Notes: generated by a model from the letters alone, not told the origin. A stretch of DNA of 13,299 bases from Rhizobium sp. Q54 (GCA_943324395.2 CALPLL020000029.1:1-13299), one strand, 5' to 3'. Counted from the first letter of the stretch, positions 1 through 6,618 are shown. Numbers and translations are program-made.

Positions 1-392
1 GCTTGTATATTGACAAAGACGTTTCCTTTGCCGATTTAAAACAAACCTTGTTGTATTTCACCAAAGAAATGTTCGGAAAATCGAAAATCCGTTTGCGTCC
101 TTCATATTTTCCATTTACAGAACCAAGTGCCGAAATTGATATTTATTGGGGCTTGAAAACTGAAACCGATTACCGAATTACAAAAGGAACGGGTTGGCTA
201 GAAATTGGAGGTTGCGGAATGGTAGATCCAAATGTTCTAAAAAATTGTGGAATCGATACCAATGAATACAATGGTTTTGCCTTCGGAATGGGTGTAGAAA
301 GAATCGCAATGTTGCTTTACCAAATTGGTGATATCAGAATGTTCTACGAAAATGACGTTCGTTTCTTGGAGCAATTTAAATCAAGTATATAA
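1..392 (+). CDS. pheS: Phenylalanine--tRNA ligase alpha subunit, 3' part
   Basis: This is the catalytic subunit of phenylalanyl-tRNA synthetase (alpha2-beta2, cytoplasmic), which charges tRNA-Phe. Only about the last 129 codons are present; the frame is open to the left edge and the true start lies outside. Class II signatures are visible. Motif 2 is seen as [14 protein letters not shown], followed by the phenylalanine-pocket segment [16 protein letters not shown]. Motif 3 is seen as [15 protein letters not shown], with the usual C-terminal ending [16 protein letters not shown]. All are typical of bacterial PheS, and the ending matches the normal C terminus, so the gene is cut by the window rather than broken. 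pheT is not next to it on the right, so the two subunits are not arranged as pheS-pheT here. Confidence 0.96.
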   Translation, partial: LYIDKDVSFADLKQTLLYFTKEMFGKSKIRLRPSYFPFTEPSAEIDIYWGLKTETDYRITKGTGWLEIGGCGMVDPNVLKNCGIDTNEYNGFAFGMGVERIAMLLYQIGDIRMFYENDVRFLEQFKSSI

Positions 393-401
393 AAAGAAAA
401 T

Positions 402-456
402 AGATAATAAACGGATAGATGCAAGACATTAAAGTCTATTATCTCTTAATCTATCC
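402..456. repeat. Interlocked inverted repeats in the pheS 3' spacer
   Basis: Two perfect 8-base inverted repeats interlock. AGATAATA (402-409) pairs with TATTATCT (437-444), and GGATAGAT (413-420) pairs with ATCTATCC (449-456). A small AGAC/GTCT pair (424-427, 434-437) sits between them. The order A-B-A'-B' allows either two alternative hairpins or an H-type pseudoknot in RNA. There is no clear T-tract, so it is not a standard terminator. From memory, degenerate palindromes made of this kind of GATAATAGAC unit are common between genes in Flavobacteriaceae, so it may be a dispersed intergenic repeat. Confidence 0.5.
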
Positions 457-470
457 TCTCACATCTCCCA

Positions 471-878
471 ATGAAAAAAGACATTACAATTCCCGAAGTA
501 GAAAATGTATTTGTTGCAGCCGTTCAAGAATGGAGCGACGATTTTATGGAAAAAGTGTGGTTTATTTATTTAGTAAACGACAGCGACTTTAACCTTGATA
601 GTGTAATGGTGGTTTCAAAAGCCTTTGGAACTATTGATGGCGAAATGAAAAAAACCTCATTATTACGTCACGCATTTGTAGAAATTCCTGCAGTTTCAGT
701 AGTTAAAGTCGAAATGCTAGAAAAAAGCGTAACCACACTCAACAACGAATTTATGGTTACTTTTTTCATTGGAAATACCCTTTACGATAAAAAATTCACC
801 TTCAACGCCAATTCCATTTCAGAAAATAATGTAGAAGAAGTGCCTATTTTATTCGTAGATGGCGTAATTGTAAGGTAA
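471..878 (+). CDS. Uncharacterised 135-aa protein
   Basis: I do not recognise a named domain. The product is 135 residues, acidic, without a signal peptide or membrane segment, and so probably cytoplasmic. It begins MKKDITIPEVENVFVAAVQEW and alternates short hydrophobic stretches (VWFIYLV, VMVVSKAF, FMVTFFIGNTLYDKKFTF) with polar turns, a pattern that suggests a beta-rich fold. It ends EEVPILFVDGVIVR. Codon use looks like that of its neighbours. It lies 78 bp after pheS on the same strand, with the repeat spacer between, so it may be read through from pheS. From memory, a protein of this kind follows pheS in other Flavobacterium genomes, but that was not checked. No function is proposed. Confidence 0.85.
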   Translation: MKKDITIPEVENVFVAAVQEWSDDFMEKVWFIYLVNDSDFNLDSVMVVSKAFGTIDGEMKKTSLLRHAFVEIPAVSVVKVEMLEKSVTTLNNEFMVTFFIGNTLYDKKFTFNANSISENNVEEVPILFVDGVIVR

Positions 879-887
879 GTAATTATA

Positions 888-917
888 ATTGATTTGGCGT
901 TTTATTTCCAAATTAAT
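888..917. terminator. Weak hairpin between convergent genes
   Basis: The arms at 888-897 and 908-917 form a 10-bp RNA stem with one G-U pair (ATTGATTTGG with CCAAATTAAT) and a 10-base loop. A T-run follows at 922-926. It lies in the short gap between the 135-aa gene and convergent gpsA and overlaps the gpsA stop codon. The stem is A+T-rich, so termination strength is doubtful. Confidence 0.3.
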
Positions 918-1908
918 CTAATTTTTCTGTAAGCTTTTTGAAGACTTTTTTAGCGTCTTTCCCTTCGTATAATATTTCATAAACGGCATCAATAATAGGG
1001 GTTTTAGCCCTGTAAGATTGGTTTAATTTCCAAGCACTTTTTGTTGCATAATACCCTTCAGAAACCATACTCATTTCCATCATTGCCGATTTTACGGTGT
1101 AACCTTTCCCGATCATATTTCCGAACATTCTGTTTCTTGAAAATACCGAATATCCTGTTACTAATAAATCTCCTAAATAAGCAGAATCATTAATGTTTCG
1201 TTTCATTTTGTGAACTTTACGGATGAATTTCTTCATTTCGCGAATTCCATTGCTCATTAAAACCGATTGAAAATTATCACCATAACCTAAACCATGTGCC
1301 ATTCCAGCGGCAATTGCATAAATATTTTTTAGCATCGCTGCATATTCAGTTCCAATAATATCATCACTGATTTTAGTTTTGATGTAATCGCTACTTAAAT
1401 ATTTAGCTACGACTTTGGCTTTTTTAGAATCGCCGCAAGCAATTGTTAAATAGGATAATCGTTCAAGGGCAACTTCCTCTGCGTGACAAGGACCGGTAAT
1501 TACACCAATGTTATCAAATGGAATATCGAAGGTTTTATTGAAATGTTCCCCCACAATTAAGCTTGATTCAGGAACAATCCCTTTTATAGCTGAGAATATT
1601 ATTTTGCCTTCTAAACTTTCGGTTAAATTTTTTAATTCATCGTTTAAAAAAGCGGAAGGGATTGCAAAAATGATATAATCAGCATAAGCAACGGCTTCGT
1701 TTATATCGTTTGTTAAGCGTAATTTTTCGACATGAAATTCTACTGAGCTTAAATAGCTTGGGTTGTGAAAATGCGTTTTTATGTGCTCAATTGCATCTTC
1801 ATTTCTCATGTACCAAGCTATTTCTGGCAAGTTCACACACAGCATTTTTGCTATTGCGGTTGCCCAGCTTCCTCCTCCTATTACTGCAAATTTTGGTTGC
1901 TCTGTCAT
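913..1908 (-). CDS. gpsA: NAD(P)H-dependent glycerol-3-phosphate dehydrogenase
   Basis: GpsA reduces dihydroxyacetone phosphate to sn-glycerol-3-phosphate in the cytoplasm, supplying the backbone for phospholipid synthesis. The 331 residues match the family's usual length. The N-terminal dinucleotide fold has AVIGGGSWATAIA (residues 8-20). AIKG (107-110), the substrate-site segment ITGPCHAEE (137-145) and the catalytic-lysine region MLKNIYAIAAGM (192-203, Lys194) follow in order. The C-terminal signature GDLLVTGYSVFSRNRMFG (246-263) is intact, with Gly where many homologues have Cys. The start is the ATG at 1908, since the fold begins just after it. A large palindromic repeat ends about 15 bp upstream. 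A separate transcript from yqhD is likely because a terminator lies between them. Confidence 0.96.
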   Translation of the reverse strand: MTEQPKFAVIGGGSWATAIAKMLCVNLPEIAWYMRNEDAIEHIKTHFHNPSYLSSVEFHVEKLRLTNDINEAVAYADYIIFAIPSAFLNDELKNLTESLEGKIIFSAIKGIVPESSLIVGEHFNKTFDIPFDNIGVITGPCHAEEVALERLSYLTIACGDSKKAKVVAKYLSSDYIKTKISDDIIGTEYAAMLKNIYAIAAGMAHGLGYGDNFQSVLMSNGIREMKKFIRKVHKMKRNINDSAYLGDLLVTGYSVFSRNRMFGNMIGKGYTVKSAMMEMSMVSEGYYATKSAWKLNQSYRAKTPIIDAVYEILYEGKDAKKVFKKLTEKLD

Positions 1909-1921
1909 TTTTTATTTTTTT

Positions 1922-2005
1922 TAGCCCCGACAGTAGCGGCATCCTGTTTTGGCGGTCCCGAAACTTCGGGACGACAAAACAGATATAGCGGATGGCGGGA
2001 ATAGC
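1922..2005. repeat. Palindromic REP-like element upstream of gpsA
   Basis: This is a nested inverted repeat. The core is a perfect 8-bp stem with a 2-base loop (GTCCCGAA 1955-1962, TTCGGGAC 1965-1972). A second perfect 8-bp stem flanks it (CTGTTTTG 1944-1951, CAAAACAG 1975-1982). Beyond that are imperfect outer arms, about AGCCCCGACAGTAGCGGC (1923-1940) and GCGGATGGCGGGAATAGC (1988-2005). It is much richer in G+C than its surroundings. A GCTCC at 2019-2023 may be its outer edge. From memory, elements of the form AGCCCCGA...AGCGG-ATCC...GCGGGA...GCTCC are scattered between genes in Flavobacterium genomes. Only one copy is visible in this window. Confidence 0.8.
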
Positions 2006-2022
2006 TTCTAAAAATTATGCTC

Positions 2023-2056
2023 CAAAAGTACTGAAATTTGATTAAATATTAGGCAA
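2023..2056 (-). promoter_or_regulatory. Putative gpsA promoter
   Basis: On the minus strand, TTG (2056-2054) is followed after 23 bp by TACTTTTG (2030-2023), a full match to the Bacteroidota -7 box TAnnTTTG at the long end of the accepted spacing. If used, transcription would start near 2017 and the gpsA leader of about 110 bases would contain the whole palindromic element. Confidence 0.4.
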
Positions 2057-2224
2057 ATATGATTTTTCGGAATTTCGAAATAAATCACTCTAAAATTAAT
2101 TTAACGTAAAATTATGATTTTCAATACAATAGCTGGAGGTAAATTGCGTTGTTAAGATATAAATCAAATGTGCAATTGATTCATATTATTTAGGTTAGTT
2201 AAAATTATTGGTTGTTTTTTTAAT
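2041..2224. other. Intergenic stretch without a gene
   Basis: This is the rest of the 373-bp gap between gpsA and yqhD, beyond the repeat element. It is A+T-rich with no credible coding frame; the longest ATG frame I noticed is 16 codons, from 2059. It holds the near-perfect palindrome TTTCGGAATTTCGAAA (2065-2080, one mismatched pair) and a small inverted repeat AATCAA/TTGATT (2162-2181). Neither can be assigned a role. Confidence 0.6.
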
Positions 2225-2262
2225 AAAAAGGCGTTCTAAATGAAAATTAAGAACGCCTTTTT
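2225..2262 (-). terminator. Strong hairpin terminator after yqhD
   Basis: There is a perfect 13-bp stem (AAAAAGGCGTTCT at 2225-2237, AGAACGCCTTTTT at 2250-2262) with a 12-base loop. Reading leftward, the stem ends in a T-run, as expected for an intrinsic terminator of yqhD, whose stop codon is 20 bp away. The A- and T-runs on both sides would let it act in either direction. Confidence 0.88.
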
Positions 2263-2281
2263 TATTGGTATAAATACTGTT

Positions 2282-3445
2282 TTAATAACTCATTTCCACA
2301 ATTTTACGAACTTTTTCAATAGTGATGTTTTGTTTTTCACCTAAACCAACCCAACCTCTTTCTTGAAAACGGTTTGCGATAAAGTTTGCAGTTTTGTCGT
2401 AATCATCAGTGCATTCTGACAATTTGGTTTTCATCCCCATTGTGTGAAAAAATTCCGTTGTTTTATCGATTGCTTTTGCTGCAATTTCATCATCTGAACC
2501 GGTTAAACCAAATATTCTTTTACCGTATTGTGCTAATTTTTGTTTCTTAGTTTCAAACATCACTTTATACAGGTTTGGGGCTATAATTGCTAAAGTTCGC
2601 GCGTGATCAATTTGGTATAAAGCGGTCAATTCGTGGCCAATCATGTGTGTGGCCCAATCGGAAGGAACGCCCTTTTGAATCAAACCATTTAGCGCCATAG
2701 TGCAACACCACATATAATTGGAAGCCAAGGCATAATCTGAAGGGTTTTGTACCACTTTAGGACCAATTTCAATTAGGGTTTGTAAAATTCCCTCTGCAAT
2801 TCGGTCTTGTAAATAACCGTCATGCGGATAGGTTAAATATTGTTCCATAACGTGTGTAAACGCATCGATAATTCCGTTTTGAATTTGTCTTTCTGGCAGA
2901 GATATAATTACGGTTGGGTCGCAAATAGAGAATTTTGGGAACAATGCGCTGCCTCCGAAAGCTAGTTTTTCTTGGGTTGCATTTATAGTTACAACCGAGC
3001 CCGAATTCATTTCGCTTCCTGTTGCTGGTAGGGTTAAAACGGTTCCAAATGGGATCACTTTTGACCCTTCTTTTATCAAGATTCTCTTTTTTAGGATTTC
3101 CATAGGATCCCCTTCATAGTGAGTTGCTCCTGAAATAAATTTTACTCCATCAATTACAGATCCGCCTCCAACAGCTAAAATAAAATCGATGTTTTTTTCT
3201 TTTACAACTTCAATTGCTTTCATTAAAGTTTCAAAATGTGGATTGGGTTCTATTCCGCCAAATTCGACTATTTCAAAATCGTTTAAAGCAGCTTTAACTT
3301 GGTCGTAAACGCCATTTTTAAAAATGCTTCCTCCACCATAAGCCAGTAATATTTTGGCATTTTTAGGCACTAATGATCCTAGTTTTTCGATTTGCCCTTT
3401 TCCAAAAACTAAATTGGTAGGGTTGTATAATTCAAAGTTTTGCAT
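2282..3445 (-). CDS. yqhD: YqhD-type NADPH-dependent aldehyde reductase (iron-containing alcohol dehydrogenase family)
   Basis: This is a group III (iron-activated family) alcohol dehydrogenase. Its closest characterised relative is E. coli YqhD, which reduces a wide range of aldehydes with NADPH and helps clear aldehydes from lipid peroxidation. The length, 387 residues, equals that of E. coli YqhD, and from memory the two proteins align almost without gaps. The N-terminal nucleotide fold has YGGGS (36-40) and AVGGGSVIDGVKFI (91-104), followed by LTLPATGSEMNSGSVV (138-152). The metal ligands Asp194, His198, His267 and His281 fall at the same positions as in YqhD, within IIDAFTH and DWATHMIGHELTA...DHARTLA. 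It has its own promoter region, shared divergently with the next gene, and its own terminator. The older label butanol dehydrogenase (BdhA) is possible, but the match to YqhD is better. Confidence 0.9.
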   Translation of the reverse strand: MQNFELYNPTNLVFGKGQIEKLGSLVPKNAKILLAYGGGSIFKNGVYDQVKAALNDFEIVEFGGIEPNPHFETLMKAIEVVKEKNIDFILAVGGGSVIDGVKFISGATHYEGDPMEILKKRILIKEGSKVIPFGTVLTLPATGSEMNSGSVVTINATQEKLAFGGSALFPKFSICDPTVIISLPERQIQNGIIDAFTHVMEQYLTYPHDGYLQDRIAEGILQTLIEIGPKVVQNPSDYALASNYMWCCTMALNGLIQKGVPSDWATHMIGHELTALYQIDHARTLAIIAPNLYKVMFETKKQKLAQYGKRIFGLTGSDDEIAAKAIDKTTEFFHTMGMKTKLSECTDDYDKTANFIANRFQERGWVGLGEKQNITIEKVRKIVEMSY

Positions 3446-3461
3446 GGTCTATTTTTTTATA

Positions 3462-3489
3462 CAAATTTAAACTAAGATGTTTGATACAC
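3462..3489 (-). promoter_or_regulatory. Putative yqhD promoter
   Basis: On the minus strand TAAATTTG (3469-3462) matches the Bacteroidota -7 box. GTG (3489-3487), two of three bases of the TTG box, lies 17 bp upstream. The start codon is 16 bp downstream, giving a very short leader. Confidence 0.45.
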
Positions 3490-3558
3490 TTGAAAATTTA
3501 TGTTAAAGATTTATTTAATCGAATTATAATTCAAAAATTAATATTCGGTAAAAAAAAG

Positions 3559-3566
3559 TATCTTTA
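3559..3566 (+). promoter_or_regulatory. Putative -7 box of the hydroxyacid dehydrogenase gene
   Basis: TATCTTTA matches seven of eight positions of TAnnTTTG and lies 18 bp before the ATG. Only a partial upstream box (TTA, 3538-3540, spacing 18) is seen. Confidence 0.33.
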
Positions 3567-3584
3567 ACACTCAAAAATAAAGCT

Positions 3585-4547
3585 ATGTCTTTTTCAAATA
3601 TTAAAATACTACATATAGATAGTAATCATCCTATTTTGTGGGGACAATTACAAGAATTAGGGTTTACAAATCATGAAGATTTTACCTCTTCAAAGGAAGA
3701 AATTGAGAAGAAAATCCATGATTACCAGGGAATCATCATTCGAAGTAGATTTAAAATTGACAAAACTTTTATTGATAAAGCTACCAATTTAAAATTTATA
3801 GCTAGAGTTGGCGCTGGTATAGAGAGTATTGATTGTGAATACGCAATTTCAAAAAACATCACATTATTTGCTGCACCTGAAGGAAATAGAAACGCTGTTG
3901 GTGAGCATGCGCTTGGAATGTTATTGTCCCTTTTAAACAACCTCAACAAGGCCAATTTAGAAATAAAAAATGGTCATTGGAATCGGGAAGAAAATCGCGG
4001 ACATGAATTGGATGGAAAAACAGTTGGGATTATTGGTTATGGAAATATGGGTAAATCTTTTGCTAAAAAACTTCGAGGTTTTGATGTAGAAGTGCTTTTT
4101 TATGATATTCTAGAAAATGTGGGTGATGCTAATGCAAAAGCCGTTTCTTTAGCTGAATTAAAAGAAAAATCTGATGTAATAAGTTTACACACGCCTTGGA
4201 ATTCCTCTACCGATAAAATGATCAATTCTTCGTTTATCAACTCCTGTGCAAAGCCATTTTGGTTTATCAATACGGCTAGAGGAAACTCGGTAGTTACGGA
4301 TGACTTGGTAGAAGGATTGCAATCTGGGAAAGTTTTGGGAGCCGGATTAGACGTTTTAGAATATGAAAAATTATCCTTTGAAAACTTGTTCCTTGACTCT
4401 GAAAAACCAGCAGCATTTAACTATTTGCTTCAAGCAAAAAATGTTCTTTTAACGCCACACATTGCGGGATGGACCTATGAAAGTCATGAAAAATTAGCCA
4501 AAGTAATCGTTGACAAAATAAAATCGGTATATATCGAGAGAAAATAA
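3585..4547 (+). CDS. D-2-hydroxyacid dehydrogenase, SerA-like
   Basis: This is a cytoplasmic NAD-dependent dehydrogenase of the D-isomer-specific 2-hydroxyacid family. The best guess is D-3-phosphoglycerate dehydrogenase, the first step of serine synthesis, or a close paralogue. The 320 residues fit the short form without the ACT regulatory domain. In order there are the substrate-domain segment ARVGAGIESID (73-83), the Rossmann motif VGIIGYGNMG (147-156) with an acidic residue after the second strand (FYD, 172-174), and the catalytic set: Arg232 in NTARG, Glu261 in LDVLEYE, and His292 in TPHIAGW. The Arg-to-Glu spacing of 29 equals that of E. coli SerA. The Glu-to-His gap is longer (31 residues), a pattern I remember from Bacteroidota homologues. 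No serC is adjacent, so the serine assignment rests on family resemblance only. Confidence 0.85.
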   Translation: MSFSNIKILHIDSNHPILWGQLQELGFTNHEDFTSSKEEIEKKIHDYQGIIIRSRFKIDKTFIDKATNLKFIARVGAGIESIDCEYAISKNITLFAAPEGNRNAVGEHALGMLLSLLNNLNKANLEIKNGHWNREENRGHELDGKTVGIIGYGNMGKSFAKKLRGFDVEVLFYDILENVGDANAKAVSLAELKEKSDVISLHTPWNSSTDKMINSSFINSCAKPFWFINTARGNSVVTDDLVEGLQSGKVLGAGLDVLEYEKLSFENLFLDSEKPAAFNYLLQAKNVLLTPHIAGWTYESHEKLAKVIVDKIKSVYIERK

Positions 4548-4567
4548 AATAGAACTTTGGGAGCCAA

Positions 4568-4600
4568 TTGACAAAGTAATCTTATAAATTAATATATTAG
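4568..4600 (+). promoter_or_regulatory. Putative promoter of the TM2-M48 cluster
   Basis: TTG (4568-4570) is followed after 22 bp by TATATTAG (4593-4600), which matches seven of eight positions of TAnnTTTG. It lies 30 bp before the first ATG of the four-gene unit. This is the only candidate I see before the closely packed genes. Confidence 0.4.
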
Positions 4601-4630
4601 CAACCTAATAATCAAACTACAATAAAAACT

Positions 4631-4969
4631 ATGGAATCACACAAAGTAGACTTATTTATGATCAGCAATGCAAAGTATTTTGAAAGCTACCATTTATCAG
4701 CCGTTAGAGAAAAGTTAAACTCATTAGACGACGAAAAATGGCCATTAGTATTAGAAATGCAATTTAAAAACCCAGACACAATGATGATTGTTTCTTTGTC
4801 TGCTGGACAGTTAGGAATTGACAGATTTATGCTTGGCGACACTGGAATGGGGGTTTTAAAACTACTTACTTGTGGTGGTTTTATGATTTGGACCATCGTA
4901 GATTGGTTTTCAATTATGAGTGCGGCACGTGAAAAAAATATGGAAATTTTTCAAAATGCATTATACTAA
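4631..4969 (+). CDS. TM2 domain-containing membrane protein
   Basis: This is a small inner-membrane protein of 112 residues. A charged N-terminal region (1-48, MESHKVDLFMISNAKYFES...) precedes a TM2 domain: helix one about 49-63, then the diagnostic turn LGIDRFMLGDTGMGVLKLLT (61-80) and helix two about 82-97 (GFMIWTIVDWFSIM). The Asp-Arg-Phe triplet (64-66) between the helices is the hallmark DRF motif of TM2 proteins. The tail AAREKNMEIFQNALY is polar. The biochemical role of bacterial TM2 proteins is not known. This is the first gene of a four-gene unit; its stop is 2 bp before the next ATG, so translation is probably coupled. The membrane topology is inferred from hydrophobicity only. Confidence 0.9.
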   Translation: MESHKVDLFMISNAKYFESYHLSAVREKLNSLDDEKWPLVLEMQFKNPDTMMIVSLSAGQLGIDRFMLGDTGMGVLKLLTCGGFMIWTIVDWFSIMSAAREKNMEIFQNALY

Positions 4970-4971
4970 AA

Positions 4972-5376
4972 ATGTCTAAAAACAAGTTATATCTTATTGT
5001 AATAATAGCTTGTTTTTCAGGATATCTCTATTTAATATTTACTAATAATTATTCTGAAGACGGACAAATATCTGTTTGCACGATTAAGAATGCGACCGGT
5101 TATCCTTGTCCTTCTTGTGGAACAACTCGGGCGGTTCAAGCGCTTTATAAAGGAGATTTGATAGGTTCGTTGCTATTTAACCCTTTCGGAATAATTGTGA
5201 GTTTCGCCATGCTAGTTTTGCCTTTTTGGATTGTCTTTGATTTAGTAACCAAAAGACAAACGTTTTATGAGGCTTATAATAAAATGGAGTCCATTTTAAA
5301 ACAAAAAAAAATAGCCATTCCTTTAATTATTCTAGTTGTTCTCAACTGGATTTGGAACATTTATAAAGAATTATGA
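4972..5376 (+). CDS. DUF2752 family membrane protein
   Basis: A 134-residue membrane protein with three likely helices (about 5-23, 70-92 and 113-131). The DUF2752 signature is clear: Cys36, then GYPCPSCGTTRAVQAL (43-58) with a CxxCG(T/L)TR core (Cys46, Cys49, Gly50, Arg53), a short segment YKGDLIGS, and Asn70-Pro71 opening the second helix. The paired cysteines next to the membrane could bind a metal or form a disulfide, but no activity is known for the family. The gene starts 2 bp after the TM2 stop. Its own stop overlaps the next start by 4 bases (ATGA), which is a strong sign of co-translation. Confidence 0.88.
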   Translation: MSKNKLYLIVIIACFSGYLYLIFTNNYSEDGQISVCTIKNATGYPCPSCGTTRAVQALYKGDLIGSLLFNPFGIIVSFAMLVLPFWIVFDLVTKRQTFYEAYNKMESILKQKKIAIPLIILVVLNWIWNIYKEL

Positions 5377-5804
5377 CACAAGAAACAACATTTAGTTACC
5401 CACCCACAGAGCACGAAAGAGAAAAGGCTTCTAATAGTTATTTAATGTCTTTAGTTGCTGTTATTGCTGGGTTACCATTGCCAATTATTAATTTGTTGGC
5501 CACTTTATTTTTCTACGTTGGAAACCGAAAAAGCACCTATTTTGTGAGATGGCACTGTACCCAAGCTTTACTTTCGCAAATAGTACTCCTGTTTGCAAAT
5601 AGTTATAGTTTTTGGTGGACTGTCTCCATTATTTTTACTGATGAAAAAGCGACTAACTACTATTTTGGCTATTTGTTTACAGTAATCGCTTTTAATATTC
5701 TAGAAATTATTTCAACAATATATTGCGCCGTTCAAACAAGAAAAGGGAAACACGTTGAAGTTTTCTTTTTTGGTAATATGACTAATTTAATTTGTAGATC
5801 ATAA
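5373..5804 (+). CDS. Multi-pass membrane protein, DUF4870/Tic20-like
   Basis: The product has 143 residues. A polar N terminus rich in Glu, Pro and Thr (1-22) is followed by three to four hydrophobic segments, about 23-49, 62-88 and 96-121. The segment FVRWHCTQALLSQ (57-69) carries the His-x-x-Gln-Ala motif at the start of a helix that is typical of DUF4870 and Tic20-like small membrane proteins, which is the basis for the call. A basic patch (TRKGKHVEV, 122-130) follows the last helix. The start ATG overlaps the DUF2752 stop (ATGA), and the stop overlaps the next start by one base (TAATG), so it sits firmly inside the four-gene unit. Function is unknown, and the domain assignment is less certain than for its neighbours. 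Confidence 0.78.
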   Translation: MTQETTFSYPPTEHEREKASNSYLMSLVAVIAGLPLPIINLLATLFFYVGNRKSTYFVRWHCTQALLSQIVLLFANSYSFWWTVSIIFTDEKATNYYFGYLFTVIAFNILEIISTIYCAVQTRKGKHVEVFFFGNMTNLICRS

Positions 5805-6610
5805 TGGTAAAGAAAATCATACTCCCAGCACTAATACTAATAATCACTTTTTTCGGCCTGTTTTACGGGCTTTCACAAATAGATTGGGTTAATGAATTTC
5901 ATGTTAAACAAATACGAAGTTCATCAGAAAATAAAATTGGAGACTTAATTTGGGATGAGATTTCATCTTCGGAAAAGGTAATTACCAATGATTCCATTAG
6001 TAAAACATTGGATAAATTACTTGACCCTATTTGTAAAAACAACAAAATAGAAAGAGATTCATTGAAGATCCATATTGTAGAAAAAGACGATATTAATGCT
6101 TTTGCTCTACCTAATAATCATTTAGTTGTATACACTGGTTTAATAACGGAGTGTAAAAATCAAGAAGCTTTACAAGGGGTTTTAGGTCATGAAATTGCTC
6201 ACATTGAAAATAATCATGTAATGAAAAAATTATCTAAAGAAATTGGTTTGTCTGTGTTGCTTTCGGCAAGTACAGGAGGAAAAGGTAACGCAGTGGTAAA
6301 AGAAATTTTGAAATCACTTTCTTCTTCTGCTTATGACCGAACTTTAGAAAAAGAAGCCGATATGACAAGTGTTGATTATTTGCTTAATGCCAATATTAAC
6401 CCGGAACCATTAGCCGATTTCATGTTTGAATTATCACAGCAAAAAGACACGTCAGATAGTTTGTATTGGATTTCTTCACATCCAGAATCAGAAGAGCGTG
6501 CTAAATATATTTTGGATTATTTGAAAGATAAAAAGTATAAAAAACAAGCAACCATTTCAAAAACAGATTGGGAAAATTATAAGAAGTTAATCAAAGAAAA
6601 AACAAATTAA
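5804..6610 (+). CDS. M48 family zinc metalloprotease, membrane-anchored
   Basis: A 268-residue peptidase of the M48 (Ste24/LoiP/Oma1-like) family. An N-terminal hydrophobic segment (about 4-24) should act as an uncleaved anchor or signal, placing the catalytic part in the periplasm; no lipobox is visible. The conserved order is present: INAFALPNNHLVVYTGLI (97-114), the zinc motif GHEIAHIENNH (128-138; His129, Glu130, His133), the third-ligand region LEKEADM (181-187), and SSHPESEER (224-232), the usual downstream HPxxxxR element. All key residues are intact, so the enzyme should be active. It is the last gene of the TM2-DUF2752-DUF4870 unit, its start overlapping the previous stop. This suggests the three small membrane proteins are partners or substrates of the protease, but that is inference. 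Confidence 0.92.
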   Translation: MVKKIILPALILIITFFGLFYGLSQIDWVNEFHVKQIRSSSENKIGDLIWDEISSSEKVITNDSISKTLDKLLDPICKNNKIERDSLKIHIVEKDDINAFALPNNHLVVYTGLITECKNQEALQGVLGHEIAHIENNHVMKKLSKEIGLSVLLSASTGGKGNAVVKEILKSLSSSAYDRTLEKEADMTSVDYLLNANINPEPLADFMFELSQQKDTSDSLYWISSHPESEERAKYILDYLKDKKYKKQATISKTDWENYKKLIKEKTN

Positions 6611-6618
6611 TTATTAAT

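Noticed and set aside
1710..2004. Plus-strand reading frames across the gpsA start and the palindromic repeat
   Set aside because: They lie antisense to a complete, motif-rich gpsA and end in the repeat element; their predicted products show no family features.
2059..2109. 16-codon ATG frame in the gpsA-yqhD gap
   Set aside because: It is very short and overlaps a palindrome and the promoter candidate of the opposite strand; there is no sign of coding constraint.
2162..2181. Small inverted repeat AATCAA/TTGATT considered as an operator
   Set aside because: It is six A+T-rich base pairs, far from any start codon, and well within chance expectation.
2282..3445. Alternative naming as NADH-dependent butanol dehydrogenase (bdhA)
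   Set aside because: Length, metal-ligand positions and nucleotide-binding segments agree better with NADPH-dependent YqhD.
4554..4577. Inverted repeat ACTTTG/CAAAGT after the hydroxyacid dehydrogenase, considered as a terminator
   Set aside because: The stem is only 6 bp with a 12-base loop and no T-run follows; it also overlaps the proposed -33 box of the next unit.
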